Below are positions 9,163 through 18,699 of a DNA stretch of 64,000 nucleotides, piece after piece. The stretch's first letter is position 1. The number at the start of each line of letters is the position of its first letter. The position numbers were made by a program, and so were the translations under genes. Under the pieces are notes generated by a model. The model was not told where the DNA came from and did not search any database. It worked only from the letters and a program-made list of their open reading frames with translations. The DNA is from an uncultured Oxalobacteraceae bacterium (GTDB lineage: Bacteria > Pseudomonadota > Gammaproteobacteria > Burkholderiales > Burkholderiaceae_D): the NCBI GenBank assembly GCA_903893945.1, contig CAITOF010000057.1:1-64000 (forward strand), given 5' to 3'.

Positions 9163-10868
9163 TGAGTTGCCAGCAGGGTCGCTTCCAGAATATCAGCAGG
9201 AACCGATTCGACCACCGCGCGGCCCATAGGTTTCAACAATATGAATTTTATCTGTCCATCTTCATTTTTTTTGTCGACCTGCATCCAGTCCAGCCACGTC
9301 GCAACCGGCAGTATCGGCGGCGTCACCGGCAAGCCGGCCGCCACGACCAGGGCACGGAGCCGGTCCCGGTCCGCAGTCGGCAGGTAGCCCAGACGCGCCG
9401 AACATTCCGCTGCCATCACCATGCCGCAACCCACCGCTTCACCGTGCAGCCAGACCCCATAACCCATGGCCGATTCGATCGCGTGCGCGAAGGTATGGCC
9501 GAAATTCAGGATGGCGCGCAGACCCCCTTCGCGTTCGTCCAGCCGGACTATCTCTGCCTTGATTTCGCAGGAACGTCCAATCGCGTAAGCCAGGGCCGCC
9601 GGATCCTGCCGACGCAACAGATGGCAGTTTTGTTCCAGCCACTCAAAAAAGACCGTATCAATAATGGCCCCGTATTTGATGATTTCCGCTAGACCGGCTG
9701 ACAATTCGCGACCAGGCAGTGTTGCCAGGGTCAGCGTATCGGACAGGACCGCCTGCGGCTGATAAAACGCGCCTATCATGTTTTTGCCGAGTGCATGGTT
9801 CACACCGGTCTTGCCGCCCACCGACGAATCCACCTGCGACAGCAATGTGGTCGGAATCTGCACAAACGGCACCCCGCGCATGTAACTGGCTGCCGCATAT
9901 CCGGTAATATCACCAATGACACCACCGCCCAGCGCAATGAGCGTGGTCTTGCGGTCGCACCGGGCCTTGAGCAGCGCACCAAAAATCAGGCCCAGTGTAT
10001 CCATGGTTTTGTAGTTTTCGCCATCCGGCAGGATCAGTTGTTCACACGCCTTGCCGGCATCGGTCAATACGGTTCTGACCCGCTCCAGGTACAGCGGCGC
10101 CACGGTGGTATTCGTGATAATCATGACGCGTCCGGACTGCACGTATTGAGCCAACTGGCTTAATGCATCGGGCGCTATCCAGATCGGGTAGCTGCGCTCG
10201 CCCAGCGCCACATGAACCAGGCGGGAGGAAGGTTGCGGCTGTGCTGTCACGGATGCGGCGGACGGGGTGGATGGGGAAACGGATTCAGGCATAGCGTCAG
10301 GTATAGAGTCAGGCACAGATTCAGGGGCCGCCCGCTGCAATGCGGGCGATTGTGGCAGGGCCAGTTTTTCGAGGATATTGCCGACCAGATGGGCAACATT
10401 CGGCCGACCGGTTTCAACCACGATATGCGCCACTGCCTGATAGAGCGGGTCACGCTGCCGGGTCAGGTCTTCCAGTACTTTACGCGGATTATCTGTCCTT
10501 AGCAAAGGACGATTTTTATCATGGCTGGTGCGGTGCAGTATATGCGTGACGCTGGCGCGCAGGTATATGACGGTACCACGGGAGTGCAGGTAACGGCGGC
10601 TTTGTTCATTTAACACGGCACCGCCGCCCGTCGCGAGTACGATGCCGTTTTGGGCAGTCAGGTCGCGGATGACATCCGCTTCGCGCTGACGGAAACTGGC
10701 TTCGCCTTCGATATCAAAAATAACCGGAATCGACACCCCGGTACGTTTTTCTATTTCATGATCCGAATCGACAAAACGCAGGTTTAATTTTTTGGCCAGG
10801 GCGCGGCCAATTGTTGTCTTGCCCGCGCCCATTAACCCTACCAGAAAGATGTTGCCTGCTGATTCCAA
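9159..10868 (-). CDS. aroKB: Fused shikimate kinase / 3-dehydroquinate synthase
   Basis: One uninterrupted frame encodes two steps of the shikimate pathway. Residues 1-172 are AroK: Walker [16 protein letters not shown], substrate residues in DSDHEIE and the GGGAVL loop. Residues about 215-569 are Aro[20 protein letters not shown] for NAD+ and [18 protein letters not shown], plus the metal-binding His regions. They are joined by a Pro/Glu/Ser linker (about 173-213) containing PxSx tetrapeptides. In most betaproteobacteria aroK and aroB are separate adjacent genes. The only possible start is a TTG at 10868, which aligns with the AroK N-terminus; there is no good ribosome site. Confidence 0.93.
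   Translation of the reverse strand: MESAGNIFLVGLMGAGKTTIGRALAKKLNLRFVDSDHEIEKRTGVSIPVIFDIEGEASFRQREADVIRDLTAQNGIVLATGGGAVLNEQSRRYLHSRGTVIYLRASVTHILHRTSHDKNRPLLRTDNPRKVLEDLTRQRDPLYQAVAHIVVETGRPNVAHLVGNILEKLALPQSPALQRAAPESVPDSIPDAMPESVSPSTPSAASVTAQPQPSSRLVHVALGERSYPIWIAPDALSQLAQYVQSGRVMIITNTTVAPLYLERVRTVLTDAGKACEQLILPDGENYKTMDTLGLIFGALLKARCDRKTTLIALGGGVIGDITGYAAASYMRGVPFVQIPTTLLSQVDSSVGGKTGVNHALGKNMIGAFYQPQAVLSDTLTLATLPGRELSAGLAEIIKYGAIIDTVFFEWLEQNCHLLRRQDPAALAYAIGRSCEIKAEIVRLDEREGGLRAILNFGHTFAHAIESAMGYGVWLHGEAVGCGMVMAAECSARLGYLPTADRDRLRALVVAAGLPVTPPILPVATWLDWMQVDKKNEDGQIKFILLKPMGRAVVESVPADILEATLLATQ
10278..10325 (-). repeat. 12-base tandem repeat coding the AroK-AroB linker
   Basis: Four imperfect 12-base units encode [12 protein letters not shown] and PESV in the interdomain linker of the fusion. 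Unit boundaries on this strand are 10325-10314, 10313-10302, 10301-10290 and 10289-10278. Each unit keeps the reading frame, so gain or loss of a unit would change linker length without breaking either enzyme. Confidence 0.8.
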
Positions 10869-10874
10869 TGAATA

Positions 10875-12911
10875 CTAAAAACTAAGGTTAAATGGAATGT
10901 CCCATGTGATACCGCTATTTGGGTTTGTAAATGTAACGATGACAGATTCATTTCCACCTGGGCAACCCGATGAAATGCTGTACGGGATTCCAACAGTTCT
11001 CGCGAATACATATTGATTAAACAGGGTCGTCAGGCCGGCGCCGTATGTTGCTTGAAGACCAGCATAGTACGTGTTGTTCCTTGTGATTAAGGCGGCGTAA
11101 TTTGCAATCTGTGTTGACGGCGAACTGAACGTGGCAAGGCTTGGGTCAGTCCGGCCGTCATCCGCAAATGGGCTGCCTCCAACCGTATTGAATTCAACCA
11201 CGCTTCCCGGATCTGTGGCTGATACAGTTCCACCCGTGCCCAGGGGATTGCCAAATTGATCTGAAACTTTCAAATAAATGGTTCCCTTACAACTTCCCAG
11301 TGAAATTGAACCCCCTGCGTCTGGGTTGACCCACGTATTGCCGATATAAAAGTAGGGTGTGCTTCCGCTTAAATACATCGTAATTGATTCTGACAGGGGC
11401 GTCGTTGTGTTATTTGTACTGGTTCCCGTGACGGTCGCAATGCCTATACCGGTAGCGGCGGACCACACAGGATTTTGCGCAGTAAATGTTAATGAGCATT
11501 GGCCATTTTTTGTTGTGCAGCCTGGATTGCTTCCCGAAGCTCCCGATATGCCCCCCTCATTAGTCGTCGCAGCAACTGGTGTGCCATCGACGACTGGATT
11601 GCCATTCACATCAGAGAGGAAGAAATTTACCGAGGTTGCGTCCTTGGCTGAAAAATAGTCTATACCTTCGAGATCATGAATTGCCGGAACCATTGACATC
11701 GCAGCCTGAATCGGCACGCCGGTAGACACAATAACATTGCTTGATATGGCAGAAACCACGACCGACCCGACAACAGTGGTTGAGGCAGTTACCGCAAGTG
11801 TTCCTGCCGCTGGATACACCGAGCCAGTGGGGCCCACCGCTGTCACCGTCGTACTGACTTGACCATTGCTGCCAGTGACACCCGTGGAGTTGCCCAATGT
11901 TGCAAGAGACGGATTGTTATTTGAAAAAGCAACAGAAACGTTATCTTTAGGCGCGCCGGTGGTATCCACCACTTCGAACGTCAGGATTGCAGACGACGTA
12001 CGGCCAGACCCGCCACTGCCCTGAAACACGATTGATGCATCAGATGGCGTCGCAGATACAAAATTGATCGAACCAACCGCTGGTGACGCAATATTCAGTA
12101 CTACACTCGCCGTTGAACCATTCACTGACGCGGTCACCTGATCTGTGGTTCCACAGCCTTGATCGGTATAGGTGACAATTGCCACGCCGTTAATTGTTGT
12201 AGCGGAAGATGGTAATGTTGCCTTAAGGTTTGTAACGCAGTTCGACGAGAACGTGACAGTAACCGGCTGTGCTTTGTATACAGAACCGCCGGAACTGACC
12301 TGGGCCGCTATCGTTGTCGAACCATAAGCATTCAGATCAAATGGTGAGCTTGCCGGTGTAATGATTGATAACGTCACAGCCGAACTGCCCAGCGAATAAC
12401 TCTGGGAAGCAGTCAGTGTGGTTGTCGACGCCGTTGATGACGTCGACGTTGCTGGCGGCACAGCGGATGCGGTAACCGTACCCGCGGTTCCATTGTCGCC
12501 TGCAGCAGGCACTCCCGCCGTCATGACCTGAACCGTGGCAACACCTGAGGAATCGGTTAATGCGGTTCCCGCACTTGGGCTAAGAACGGTTAATGTCGTT
12601 GAATTGGTAAATGAAACAATAGAATTGGCAATCCCTTTTCCGTTGCCATCGGTTAGCGTTGCTTTAGCCGTTAATGGACATGTCGTCGTAACTGCATTGG
12701 CTGGGCAGTTTGTACCGCTTACAAGTTGCAGCGTCAATCCACCTGTTGCACTTGTCGATCCACTGCTTCCGCCACCCGTACTCGCCGTTGTTCCCATCGG
12801 CGCACCACCGTCCCCGCTTCCGCCGCAACCCGTTACTACCGCTAACAACAACAGCGACATTATTGTTGCCCAGGACTGTGCAGTAAATATAGGTGTCAAT
12901 TTCAGCTTCAT
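10875..12911 (-). CDS. Large lipoprotein with bacterial Ig-like (Big1-type) repeats
   Basis: Predicted outer-surface or periplasmic lipoprotein. The ATG at 12911, behind GGAAAG, is preferred over the upstream TTG; it gives 678 residues with a lipobox VVTGC near residue 29, followed by a Gly/Ser-rich spacer. The rest is Thr/Ser/Gly/Val-rich with several Ig-like modules; phrases such as LTDGNGKGIANSIVSFT, VVDTTGAPKDNVSVAFS and LSDVNGNPVVDGTPVAAT are typical of the Big1/invasin-type fold. It sits between pilQ and aroKB, so it may be co-expressed with the type IV pilus. Function is unknown; adhesion or a pilus accessory role is a guess. Its stop and the aroKB start share one frame, two codons apart. 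Confidence 0.8.
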   Translation of the reverse strand: MKLKLTPIFTAQSWATIMSLLLLAVVTGCGGSGDGGAPMGTTASTGGGSSGSTSATGGLTLQLVSGTNCPANAVTTTCPLTAKATLTDGNGKGIANSIVSFTNSTTLTVLSPSAGTALTDSSGVATVQVMTAGVPAAGDNGTAGTVTASAVPPATSTSSTASTTTLTASQSYSLGSSAVTLSIITPASSPFDLNAYGSTTIAAQVSSGGSVYKAQPVTVTFSSNCVTNLKATLPSSATTINGVAIVTYTDQGCGTTDQVTASVNGSTASVVLNIASPAVGSINFVSATPSDASIVFQGSGGSGRTSSAILTFEVVDTTGAPKDNVSVAFSNNNPSLATLGNSTGVTGSNGQVSTTVTAVGPTGSVYPAAGTLAVTASTTVVGSVVVSAISSNVIVSTGVPIQAAMSMVPAIHDLEGIDYFSAKDATSVNFFLSDVNGNPVVDGTPVAATTNEGGISGASGSNPGCTTKNGQCSLTFTAQNPVWSAATGIGIATVTGTSTNNTTTPLSESITMYLSGSTPYFYIGNTWVNPDAGGSISLGSCKGTIYLKVSDQFGNPLGTGGTVSATDPGSVVEFNTVGGSPFADDGRTDPSLATFSSPSTQIANYAALITRNNTYYAGLQATYGAGLTTLFNQYVFARTVGIPYSISSGCPGGNESVIVTFTNPNSGITWDIPFNLSF

Positions 12912-13032
12912 TTTTGCTTTCCAATACAATGTTTGTTCAGTTGCCCAAGTGATGTCTTATCAACGATCCCGTGTTAAAGATTTCCCACCTGCAGTACCAC
13001 GAATTGCACGATTTCAGATCAGTTATGCACTG

Positions 13033-13176
13033 CTATAGTCCGGTCGTGTTGGATCCGATTGGTTTGCCGCCCGCACCGTTGTTTCCTCCACCGCAGGCGG
13101 TAACGGAAACAACCAGTACCACCGACATCAAGGCCAGAATACAGCGGCGTACCAGGGGATTTATAATTTCAGCCAT
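13033..13176 (-). CDS. Small 47-residue lipoprotein
   Basis: A short gene starting at ATG 13176 and ending with TAG at 13033-13035. The product begins MAEIINPLVRRCILALMSVV and has a hydrophobic stretch ending in the lipobox VTAC (Cys28), then GGGNNGAGG and a short Gly/Asn-rich tail of only 20 residues. The lipobox and Cys-Gly-Gly-Gly start resemble those of the larger Ig-like lipoprotein downstream, so it may be a partner, a decayed relative or a truncated duplicate of that gene. It begins 17 bases after the pilQ stop. The ribosome site is weak. Confidence 0.6.
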   Translation of the reverse strand: MAEIINPLVRRCILALMSVVLVVSVTACGGGNNGAGGKPIGSNTTGL

Positions 13177-13193
13177 AATCAGTCCAGTTTCAA

Positions 13194-15380
13194 TCAGTGC
13201 ACAGCCACATGATCTGCAATAATTTTTGGTGTCAGGAAAATCAGCAATTCCGATTTGTTCTTGGTCTTCGACGTCTGCTTGAACAGGTTACCCAGGAACG
13301 GTATGTCGCCCAACAGAGGTATTTTGGTTTCGGAATCCTGCAGGGTTTCCTGATAAATACCGCCTAACAGTACGGTGCCGCCGTTTTCCACCATCACGAT
13401 GGTTTTCAGATGCTGGGTATTGATGGCGTAACCGGCGTTGGTGTCCTGGCCGAGCGAATCATTATTGACTTCCACATCCAGTATGACGTTGCCATCCGGC
13501 GTAATCTGTGGTGTGACGTTCAGCTTCAGATTGGCACTGGCAAATGCCACCGCGGTGGCACCGCTGCTGGTGGCTGTCTGATAGGGAATCTGCACGCCCT
13601 GTTCTACGATAGCGGCCACCTGGTCAGCCGTCACCAGACGCGGGCTGGAAATCACTTTACCGGTTCCGTCTGCTTCCAACGCGGAGATTTCCAGATTCAG
13701 GAAGCGGTTGGCGGCTGAAGAAAACAGGCTCACGGCAAAACTGCCCGGATTTGAACCATTGATACCGCCGGCAGGCAGACTGAAGAACTGACCGGCGGTG
13801 GTAAAGGCCTGGGCGGTTCGCTGATTCACCGCAGTTTGAGCCGTCTGGTCACTGACGCCCTGGTAAGTACCGGTAATGGCGGCATTGGTCTGACCGGTTA
13901 CCGGGAACCCGGCTGTGCCGCCCTGCAGGGTACGCATGTCAGTGAACCCGAGGGTGGATCCCAGATTCTTGCTCCAGTCATCGGTGGCGACGACGAGGCG
14001 GGCTTCAATCAATACCTGACGGGACGGAACATCAGTCTTCATGATCAGATTTCGCACGGCCTCAATACGGGACGGCACATCGGTCACGAATATCTGATTG
14101 GTTCGTGCATCAATCACGGCACTTCCGCGTTTTGACAGAATCTGTATCTTTGGATTTGCTCCATCGAGTCCGAATGCGGTTTTAAACGTAGTGGCCTTCT
14201 GGTAATTCAGCTGGAAGCTTTCTGTCTTGAGCTGCTCGAAATCATTGATCTGCGATTTCTGTTCGGCTTCCAGTTTTTCCTTGGTCAGCAATTCATCCTT
14301 CGGTGCCACCATGATGACTGAACCGTTCTTGCGCATGTCCAGACCCTTGGTTTGCATGATGATGTCCAGAGCCTGATCCCAGGGAATATCCTTCAGGCGC
14401 AGTGTGGTGCGGCCTGATACGGAGTCACTGGCGATAACACTGAAGCCGCTGACTTCGGCAATCACCTGCAACAGCGAGCGCACGTCGACATCCTGGAAGT
14501 TCAGGGACATTTTTTCGCCGCGATAACCCTGTGTACCCTGGGTTATTTTGGTCGGGTCTATCTTGATCGGTTTTACTTCAATCACCAGCTGTGCATCGCT
14601 TTGATACACGCTATGTTCCCACTGGCCTTTCGGTTCGATCACCATGTGAACGTTGTCGCCCTGTTCGGTGGTGGTAATCGTTTGGACAGGTGTGCCGAAG
14701 TCGGTAACATCGAGACGGCGCCGCAACACTTCAGGTAATGCGGTTTTCGAGAAATCAGCGACCACGGTATTGCCCTGCTGGCGAACATCAATACCGACCT
14801 GCTTGTTGGGCAGTTCAACGACAATGCGACCTTCACCACTGATGCCTTTACGGAAATCAATGTCACGCAGCGATTGTTTGACGCCCTCAGCCTGCTGGGG
14901 CGTGCTGACCGGGACACCTTTCGAATTGAGTGCCGTTGCCACATCGCCGGTACCATCTATCGTGATGGTCAGCAGGTTGCCTTCAACCACGCTGGCATAA
15001 TTCAGCGGCTTGGTCAGGTTGAACACCATCCTCGAGCGCTCGCCTGCCTGGACAATATTCAGGGTATGCACATTACCCAGGTTGATATCGACGGTCGACT
15101 TGCCTGTTTCATTTGTGGTGCCTGCAAAATCCAGCGCGATGCGGGCTGGAGTCAGTGTTGAAAAGCCCAACGGTGCCTTGTCGAGCGCGTTCTTCATCGT
15201 GACCTTCACAATGACGTTAGCACCCTGCTGGCTGGCGACAACCTGTTCAATGGAATTGCTTTGTGCGAAGGCGACTGATGACGTTAACCATCCCAACCCC
15301 AGTGCACTGACCAACATGAAAAGTCGAGACATGGAACACCACCTTTTGATATTTGCACACATTTTTGTTATCGCCCTCAT
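13194..15380 (-). CDS. pilQ: Type IV pilus secretin PilQ
   Basis: Outer-membrane secretin channel for the type IV pilus. The start at 15380 overlaps the pilP stop (ATGA) behind AGGAGG. The long signal peptide ends near SSVAFAQS. AMIN domains occupy about 45-245, a secretin/TonB short N-terminal domain about 300-350 (MSLNFQDVDVRSLLQVIAEV), then N-domains and the secretin core (about 550-722) with VLLGGIYQE and PLLGDIPFLGNLFK. Length 728 is typical. It is the last core gene of pilMNOPQ. Confidence 0.97.
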   Translation of the reverse strand: MRAITKMCANIKRWCSMSRLFMLVSALGLGWLTSSVAFAQSNSIEQVVASQQGANVIVKVTMKNALDKAPLGFSTLTPARIALDFAGTTNETGKSTVDINLGNVHTLNIVQAGERSRMVFNLTKPLNYASVVEGNLLTITIDGTGDVATALNSKGVPVSTPQQAEGVKQSLRDIDFRKGISGEGRIVVELPNKQVGIDVRQQGNTVVADFSKTALPEVLRRRLDVTDFGTPVQTITTTEQGDNVHMVIEPKGQWEHSVYQSDAQLVIEVKPIKIDPTKITQGTQGYRGEKMSLNFQDVDVRSLLQVIAEVSGFSVIASDSVSGRTTLRLKDIPWDQALDIIMQTKGLDMRKNGSVIMVAPKDELLTKEKLEAEQKSQINDFEQLKTESFQLNYQKATTFKTAFGLDGANPKIQILSKRGSAVIDARTNQIFVTDVPSRIEAVRNLIMKTDVPSRQVLIEARLVVATDDWSKNLGSTLGFTDMRTLQGGTAGFPVTGQTNAAITGTYQGVSDQTAQTAVNQRTAQAFTTAGQFFSLPAGGINGSNPGSFAVSLFSSAANRFLNLEISALEADGTGKVISSPRLVTADQVAAIVEQGVQIPYQTATSSGATAVAFASANLKLNVTPQITPDGNVILDVEVNNDSLGQDTNAGYAINTQHLKTIVMVENGGTVLLGGIYQETLQDSETKIPLLGDIPFLGNLFKQTSKTKNKSELLIFLTPKIIADHVAVH

Positions 15381-15907
15381 TTTTTAGCCTCCTGCAACTC
15401 AATTTTCTGGACACGCTCAGACCAATCGCCACCGGCGTCTAAATATATTTCTTTAATTTCAATCGAATCGTCATTGACCTTGGTGATCAGACCGTAATTC
15501 TGTCCAATATAATTCCCAGCCTTGACCTGATTTACCGCTTTGCCATCCACTTCAACCAGTGCGTAGTGAACACCGCCCTGCGTTATGGTGCCCACCATTT
15601 TTATTACATCGAGCGGTATCGATTCAAGTGCTTCTCTGCGTCTGTCAAGATCAGGTTTGAAGCCATGTGAATTGCCGGGACTCATCTTGGCGAGTGCGCT
15701 CTGCAATTTCACCGGATTAAACGGATCCGCTTCATCTTTCTTGTCGTAATTGATCGGGATAAATTCTTTAGGCTCTTTCAGGGGCGGAATCGACGCCACG
15801 GTTTCCTGTTTGGTCTTGTCCATCCAGGCCTGAATTTCCTGATTGCTGCTGTCGCCACACGCAGCCAGAACCAGAGGCAACCCTATCACGCAGAGGAGTT
15901 TTTTCAT
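15377..15907 (-). CDS. pilP: Type IV pilus assembly lipoprotein PilP
   Basis: Inner-membrane lipoprotein that links the PilMNO alignment complex to the PilQ secretin. Signal peptide MKKLLCVIGLPLVLAAC ends in a good lipobox (LAAC, Cys17). The middle is disordered and Pro/Lys-rich; the C-terminal half (about 95-170: VGTITQGGVHYALVEVDGK, QVKAGNYIGQNYG) is the beta-sandwich that binds PilQ. It overlaps pilO and pilQ by four bases on either side. Confidence 0.95.
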   Translation of the reverse strand: MKKLLCVIGLPLVLAACGDSSNQEIQAWMDKTKQETVASIPPLKEPKEFIPINYDKKDEADPFNPVKLQSALAKMSPGNSHGFKPDLDRRREALESIPLDVIKMVGTITQGGVHYALVEVDGKAVNQVKAGNYIGQNYGLITKVNDDSIEIKEIYLDAGGDWSERVQKIELQEAKK

Positions 15908-16551
15908 TTTTTAACTCCCTTTTGAGCTTTTTTCTGCGACGCAACTTCATCGGGGTCCAGATAGCGGAACGTTTTTGCCACTGCATCCAGTGTCAGGCCG
16001 CCATCCTTGCCTGCCACGATACTGAGATTATTCAGCGTGACAATCCGGGACAGATGTGCGACATCACTGGCAAAAGCGCCCATGTCATGAAAGGACCCGT
16101 TCAGTTTGATATCTATCGGCAATTCGGCATAATAATCTTTGGGGGTCGCCTGGCCGGGCTTGAACAGGTCAAACTGCAGACCGCGACCCAGACCCGCCTG
16201 ACTGATATCGGATAGTAGCGCATCCATTTCTGCCTTGCTCGGCAATTGCTTTTCCAGGGCAGACACATAGTGTTCAACCTGGACTTTCTGCTTGCGCAGG
16301 CCTTCCAGATTGATAGACTGCTGGATTTTAGTTTTGTAGGCTTCCTTGAGCGTGATTTCTTCCTGCTGACCATGTTCCAGCTCGGCAAACTGCCCGCGCC
16401 AGTAGGTATACCAGCCGATGATCACCACCACCACCAGTGTGCCAAGGGCGCACAGGAGGCGCGGGGCTATGGGCCACAGGCCGGGGTGTATACCGTTTAA
16501 ATCACGAAACTGAGCCGATAATGACTCTGATATCTCAGTCAAGTTTTTCAT
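15904..16551 (-). CDS. pilO: Type IV pilus alignment protein PilO
   Basis: Bitopic inner-membrane protein that pairs with PilN. A short cytoplasmic N-terminus is followed by one membrane helix (about 30-50, CALGTLVVVVIIGWYTYW), a coiled-coil-prone stretch (about 55-110) and a ferredoxin-like periplasmic domain with QATPKDYYAELPIDIKLNG. Length 215 is typical. Its stop overlaps pilP; 31 bases separate it from pilN. Confidence 0.95.
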   Translation of the reverse strand: MKNLTEISESLSAQFRDLNGIHPGLWPIAPRLLCALGTLVVVVIIGWYTYWRGQFAELEHGQQEEITLKEAYKTKIQQSINLEGLRKQKVQVEHYVSALEKQLPSKAEMDALLSDISQAGLGRGLQFDLFKPGQATPKDYYAELPIDIKLNGSFHDMGAFASDVAHLSRIVTLNNLSIVAGKDGGLTLDAVAKTFRYLDPDEVASQKKAQKGVKK

Positions 16552-16582
16552 AGCGCGTCTTTCCTGGCGTTCTTGATTATTT

Positions 16583-17293
16583 TCATGGCTTGCCCACCTG
16601 TGCTGACGCGGGGGTCGAAGCGGGCGCGGGGGCCGGGGCGGCGGCGCCCGACGCCGGCATCGTCGCCGTTACGGGGGCACCGGGAGCGGCCGGTTTCCCT
16701 GCTGCACCATTGGCGGCAGCGGCGGCCTCCTGATCACGCGGACGCTTGATACCCACATTAATCGAAAAATCAAACACTTTTTTGGCGGTTTTGCCGGTAC
16801 CGATGCCGGTCGAATTGATCACGATCAGGTCTGGCTTGTTCAACCATTCTGAATTGGTCGACAGATTCTTCAGGAATTCAGAAACCCGCTCGTTCGACTG
16901 GGCGTAGCCCTTCAGTTCAACCCGCTGTCCGTCCTGTCGGATGCTGCGCAGGTAAATGCCTTCCGGCGTCTGCGTGACCAGCTCTGACAGCAGATACACC
17001 GGCTGGTTGCGATCTCCCTGAAGATCTTCAACGGCCTGCTGACGAGCTTTGAGGCTTTCAATTTCCTCTTTAAGCGTATTGATTTCCTTGATCTCTTCAT
17101 CAAGCCTGTCATTCTGCGCCTTGATGAGCGAATTACGCTGGTTCTGAACCAGTATCTCGGTGGCATTGTAGGCGGCCACCAGAATAATGACCACCACGGC
17201 CATCACCACAGCCAGCGCCAGCAATGTGTAGAAATCCTGCCTTTTCTGTTTTCGCTTTTCTTCGCGATGCGGCAGCAGATTGATTTTAATCAT
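16583..17293 (-). CDS. pilN: Type IV pilus alignment protein PilN
   Basis: Bitopic partner of PilO whose N-terminus docks into PilM. The conserved opening is INLLPHREEKRKQKR (PilM-binding), then a membrane helix (about 23-45), a coiled coil (about 60-95) and the periplasmic fold with PEGIYLRSIRQDGQRVELKG. It has an Ala/Pro-rich tail from about residue 190 to the end (PAPAPASTPASAQVGKP), longer than in most PilN proteins and probably disordered. It overlaps pilM by one base (TAATG). Confidence 0.95.
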   Translation of the reverse strand: MIKINLLPHREEKRKQKRQDFYTLLALAVVMAVVVIILVAAYNATEILVQNQRNSLIKAQNDRLDEEIKEINTLKEEIESLKARQQAVEDLQGDRNQPVYLLSELVTQTPEGIYLRSIRQDGQRVELKGYAQSNERVSEFLKNLSTNSEWLNKPDLIVINSTGIGTGKTAKKVFDFSINVGIKRPRDQEAAAAANGAAGKPAAPGAPVTATMPASGAAAPAPAPASTPASAQVGKP

Positions 17294-18432
17294 TAGTCAA
17301 ACCTCCGCATTGCCAACCCACATGCAACCAGGAACGACGGTGCCTCGGTGCGCAGTTGTTTTTCTTTGACGTTGGATGAGAGTTCCATACCTTTGAACGG
17401 ACTGATCACCGCCGTTGAAATTTTGGTTCGACTGGCCACCATATCGAGCAATCCCGGCAGGACCACGCTGCCGCCGGCCAGGTAGATCTGGTCTATGCGG
17501 GTATAGGGAGTCGAGGTAAAGAAAAACTGGATGGCACGGGTCACTTCGAGCGCTGCGCTTTCAAGAAACGGCGTCAGTACATCATCCACATAGCCTTCAG
17601 GCAAATCGTCAGAGCGTTTTTTCAGCTCGGCTTCTTCAAACGTCAGGCCGTAACTGCGGACAATTTCCTGTGTCAGCTGGTTGCCGCCGAACGCCTGTTC
17701 ACGCTCATACACGGTATCATCATTGAGGATCACGGAAATATGGGTGACTTTGGCGCCGATCTGGAACAGCGCGATAATCTTGTCTTTGCCGCCATTTTCT
17801 GACTGGGCAATGATGCGGGAAATGGCAGCGCGTGCGGCATAGGAATCAATGTCCATCACTTCCGCCTTGAGTCCGGCCACTTCGGCGACCGCGATGCGAT
17901 CTTCAATTTTTTCTTTACGCGATGCCGCCAGCATCACCTCGACATCTTCTTCGGAATTCGGCACCGGGCCGATGACACAGAAGTCGAGCCGGACCTCGTC
18001 CAGGGCGAAAGGGATGTACTGACTGGCTTCTGACTCGACCTGCATTTCAAGCGATGCCTCCGAGGCCCCGCCTGACAGGACAATTTTTTTGGTAATCACC
18101 GCCGCCGACGGCATCCCGAGTGACACTTTCTTGATCTTTGTGCCGCTTTTGGCCACAACGCGTCGTATTGCTTCGGCAACCTGTTCGATATTTTCAATAT
18201 TGCCGTCCGCAATGGCACCTCGCGGCAGCGATTCTGAGGCATATCTCTCCAGACGCAGCTCTTTATTGGCGCCCTCTGATAGCTCCACCAGCTTTATGCT
18301 TGTGGAGCTGATGTCCAATCCGATTAAAGGCGTGTTTTTCTTGCCAGTTAATCTGGAAATGGCATCGCTCACTATTGTTCCAAGTTCTAAAGCCAAAGCA
18401 TCCCCCGCATTGAATTTTCCAAAAAGCAACAT
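17293..18432 (-). CDS. pilM: Type IV pilus actin-like ATPase PilM
   Basis: Cytoplasmic actin/FtsA-fold protein that binds ATP and the PilN N-terminus. Seen: LIGLDISSTSIKLVELS (phosphate-1 loop), the connecting IALFQIGAKVTHISVIL and YLAGGSVVLPGLLDMV (adenosine loop). Two starts are possible: ATG 18432 (379 residues) and GTG 18372 behind GGAA, which gives 359 residues, closer to the usual length and to the typical N-terminus. It is the first gene of the minus-strand pil run, divergent from the penicillin-binding protein genes. Confidence 0.95.
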   Translation of the reverse strand: MLLFGKFNAGDALALELGTIVSDAISRLTGKKNTPLIGLDISSTSIKLVELSEGANKELRLERYASESLPRGAIADGNIENIEQVAEAIRRVVAKSGTKIKKVSLGMPSAAVITKKIVLSGGASEASLEMQVESEASQYIPFALDEVRLDFCVIGPVPNSEEDVEVMLAASRKEKIEDRIAVAEVAGLKAEVMDIDSYAARAAISRIIAQSENGGKDKIIALFQIGAKVTHISVILNDDTVYEREQAFGGNQLTQEIVRSYGLTFEEAELKKRSDDLPEGYVDDVLTPFLESAALEVTRAIQFFFTSTPYTRIDQIYLAGGSVVLPGLLDMVASRTKISTAVISPFKGMELSSNVKEKQLRTEAPSFLVACGLAMRRFD

Positions 18433-18534
18433 TCGCCACGTACTGGCTGATTTATCCCAGCTGTATGTCCTTTTCGGAAACTATTATGAGCCAATTTATT
18501 AATATTTCTTAAAGAAAATTTTTTAGGCCTACAA

Positions 18535-18564
18535 ATCCTAGCAATAACACTCTTGCAATGTAAA
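18535..18564 (-). promoter_or_regulatory. Candidate sigma70 promoter for pilMNOPQ
   Basis: Read on the minus strand, TTTACA (18564-18559) and TAGGAT (18540-18535) are separated by 18 bases. The region to the left, toward pilM, is markedly AT-rich. It lies about 100 bases upstream of pilM within the 267-base divergent gap; nothing else in that gap is recognised except the -10 at 18665. Confidence 0.35.
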
Positions 18565-18664
18565 GTGATTTCTCACGATATATTACAAAAATACATCGAA
18601 TTGTTAATAAATTTCCTAAAAGAAAGTTATAAATACACCTTTCGACCTCCGCCCGGCTAGCCGC

Positions 18665-18670
18665 TATAAT
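18665..18670 (+). promoter_or_regulatory. Perfect -10 element upstream of the first PBP1A gene
   Basis: TATAAT stands 29 bases before the ATG at 18700. The best -35 at the right distance (TTCGAC, 18641-18646) is poor, so an activator or an unusual spacing may be involved. A transcript from here would have a leader of about 22 bases. Confidence 0.4.
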
Positions 18671-18699
18671 ACGCGCACACCCATTTGACCCGCGACCGC

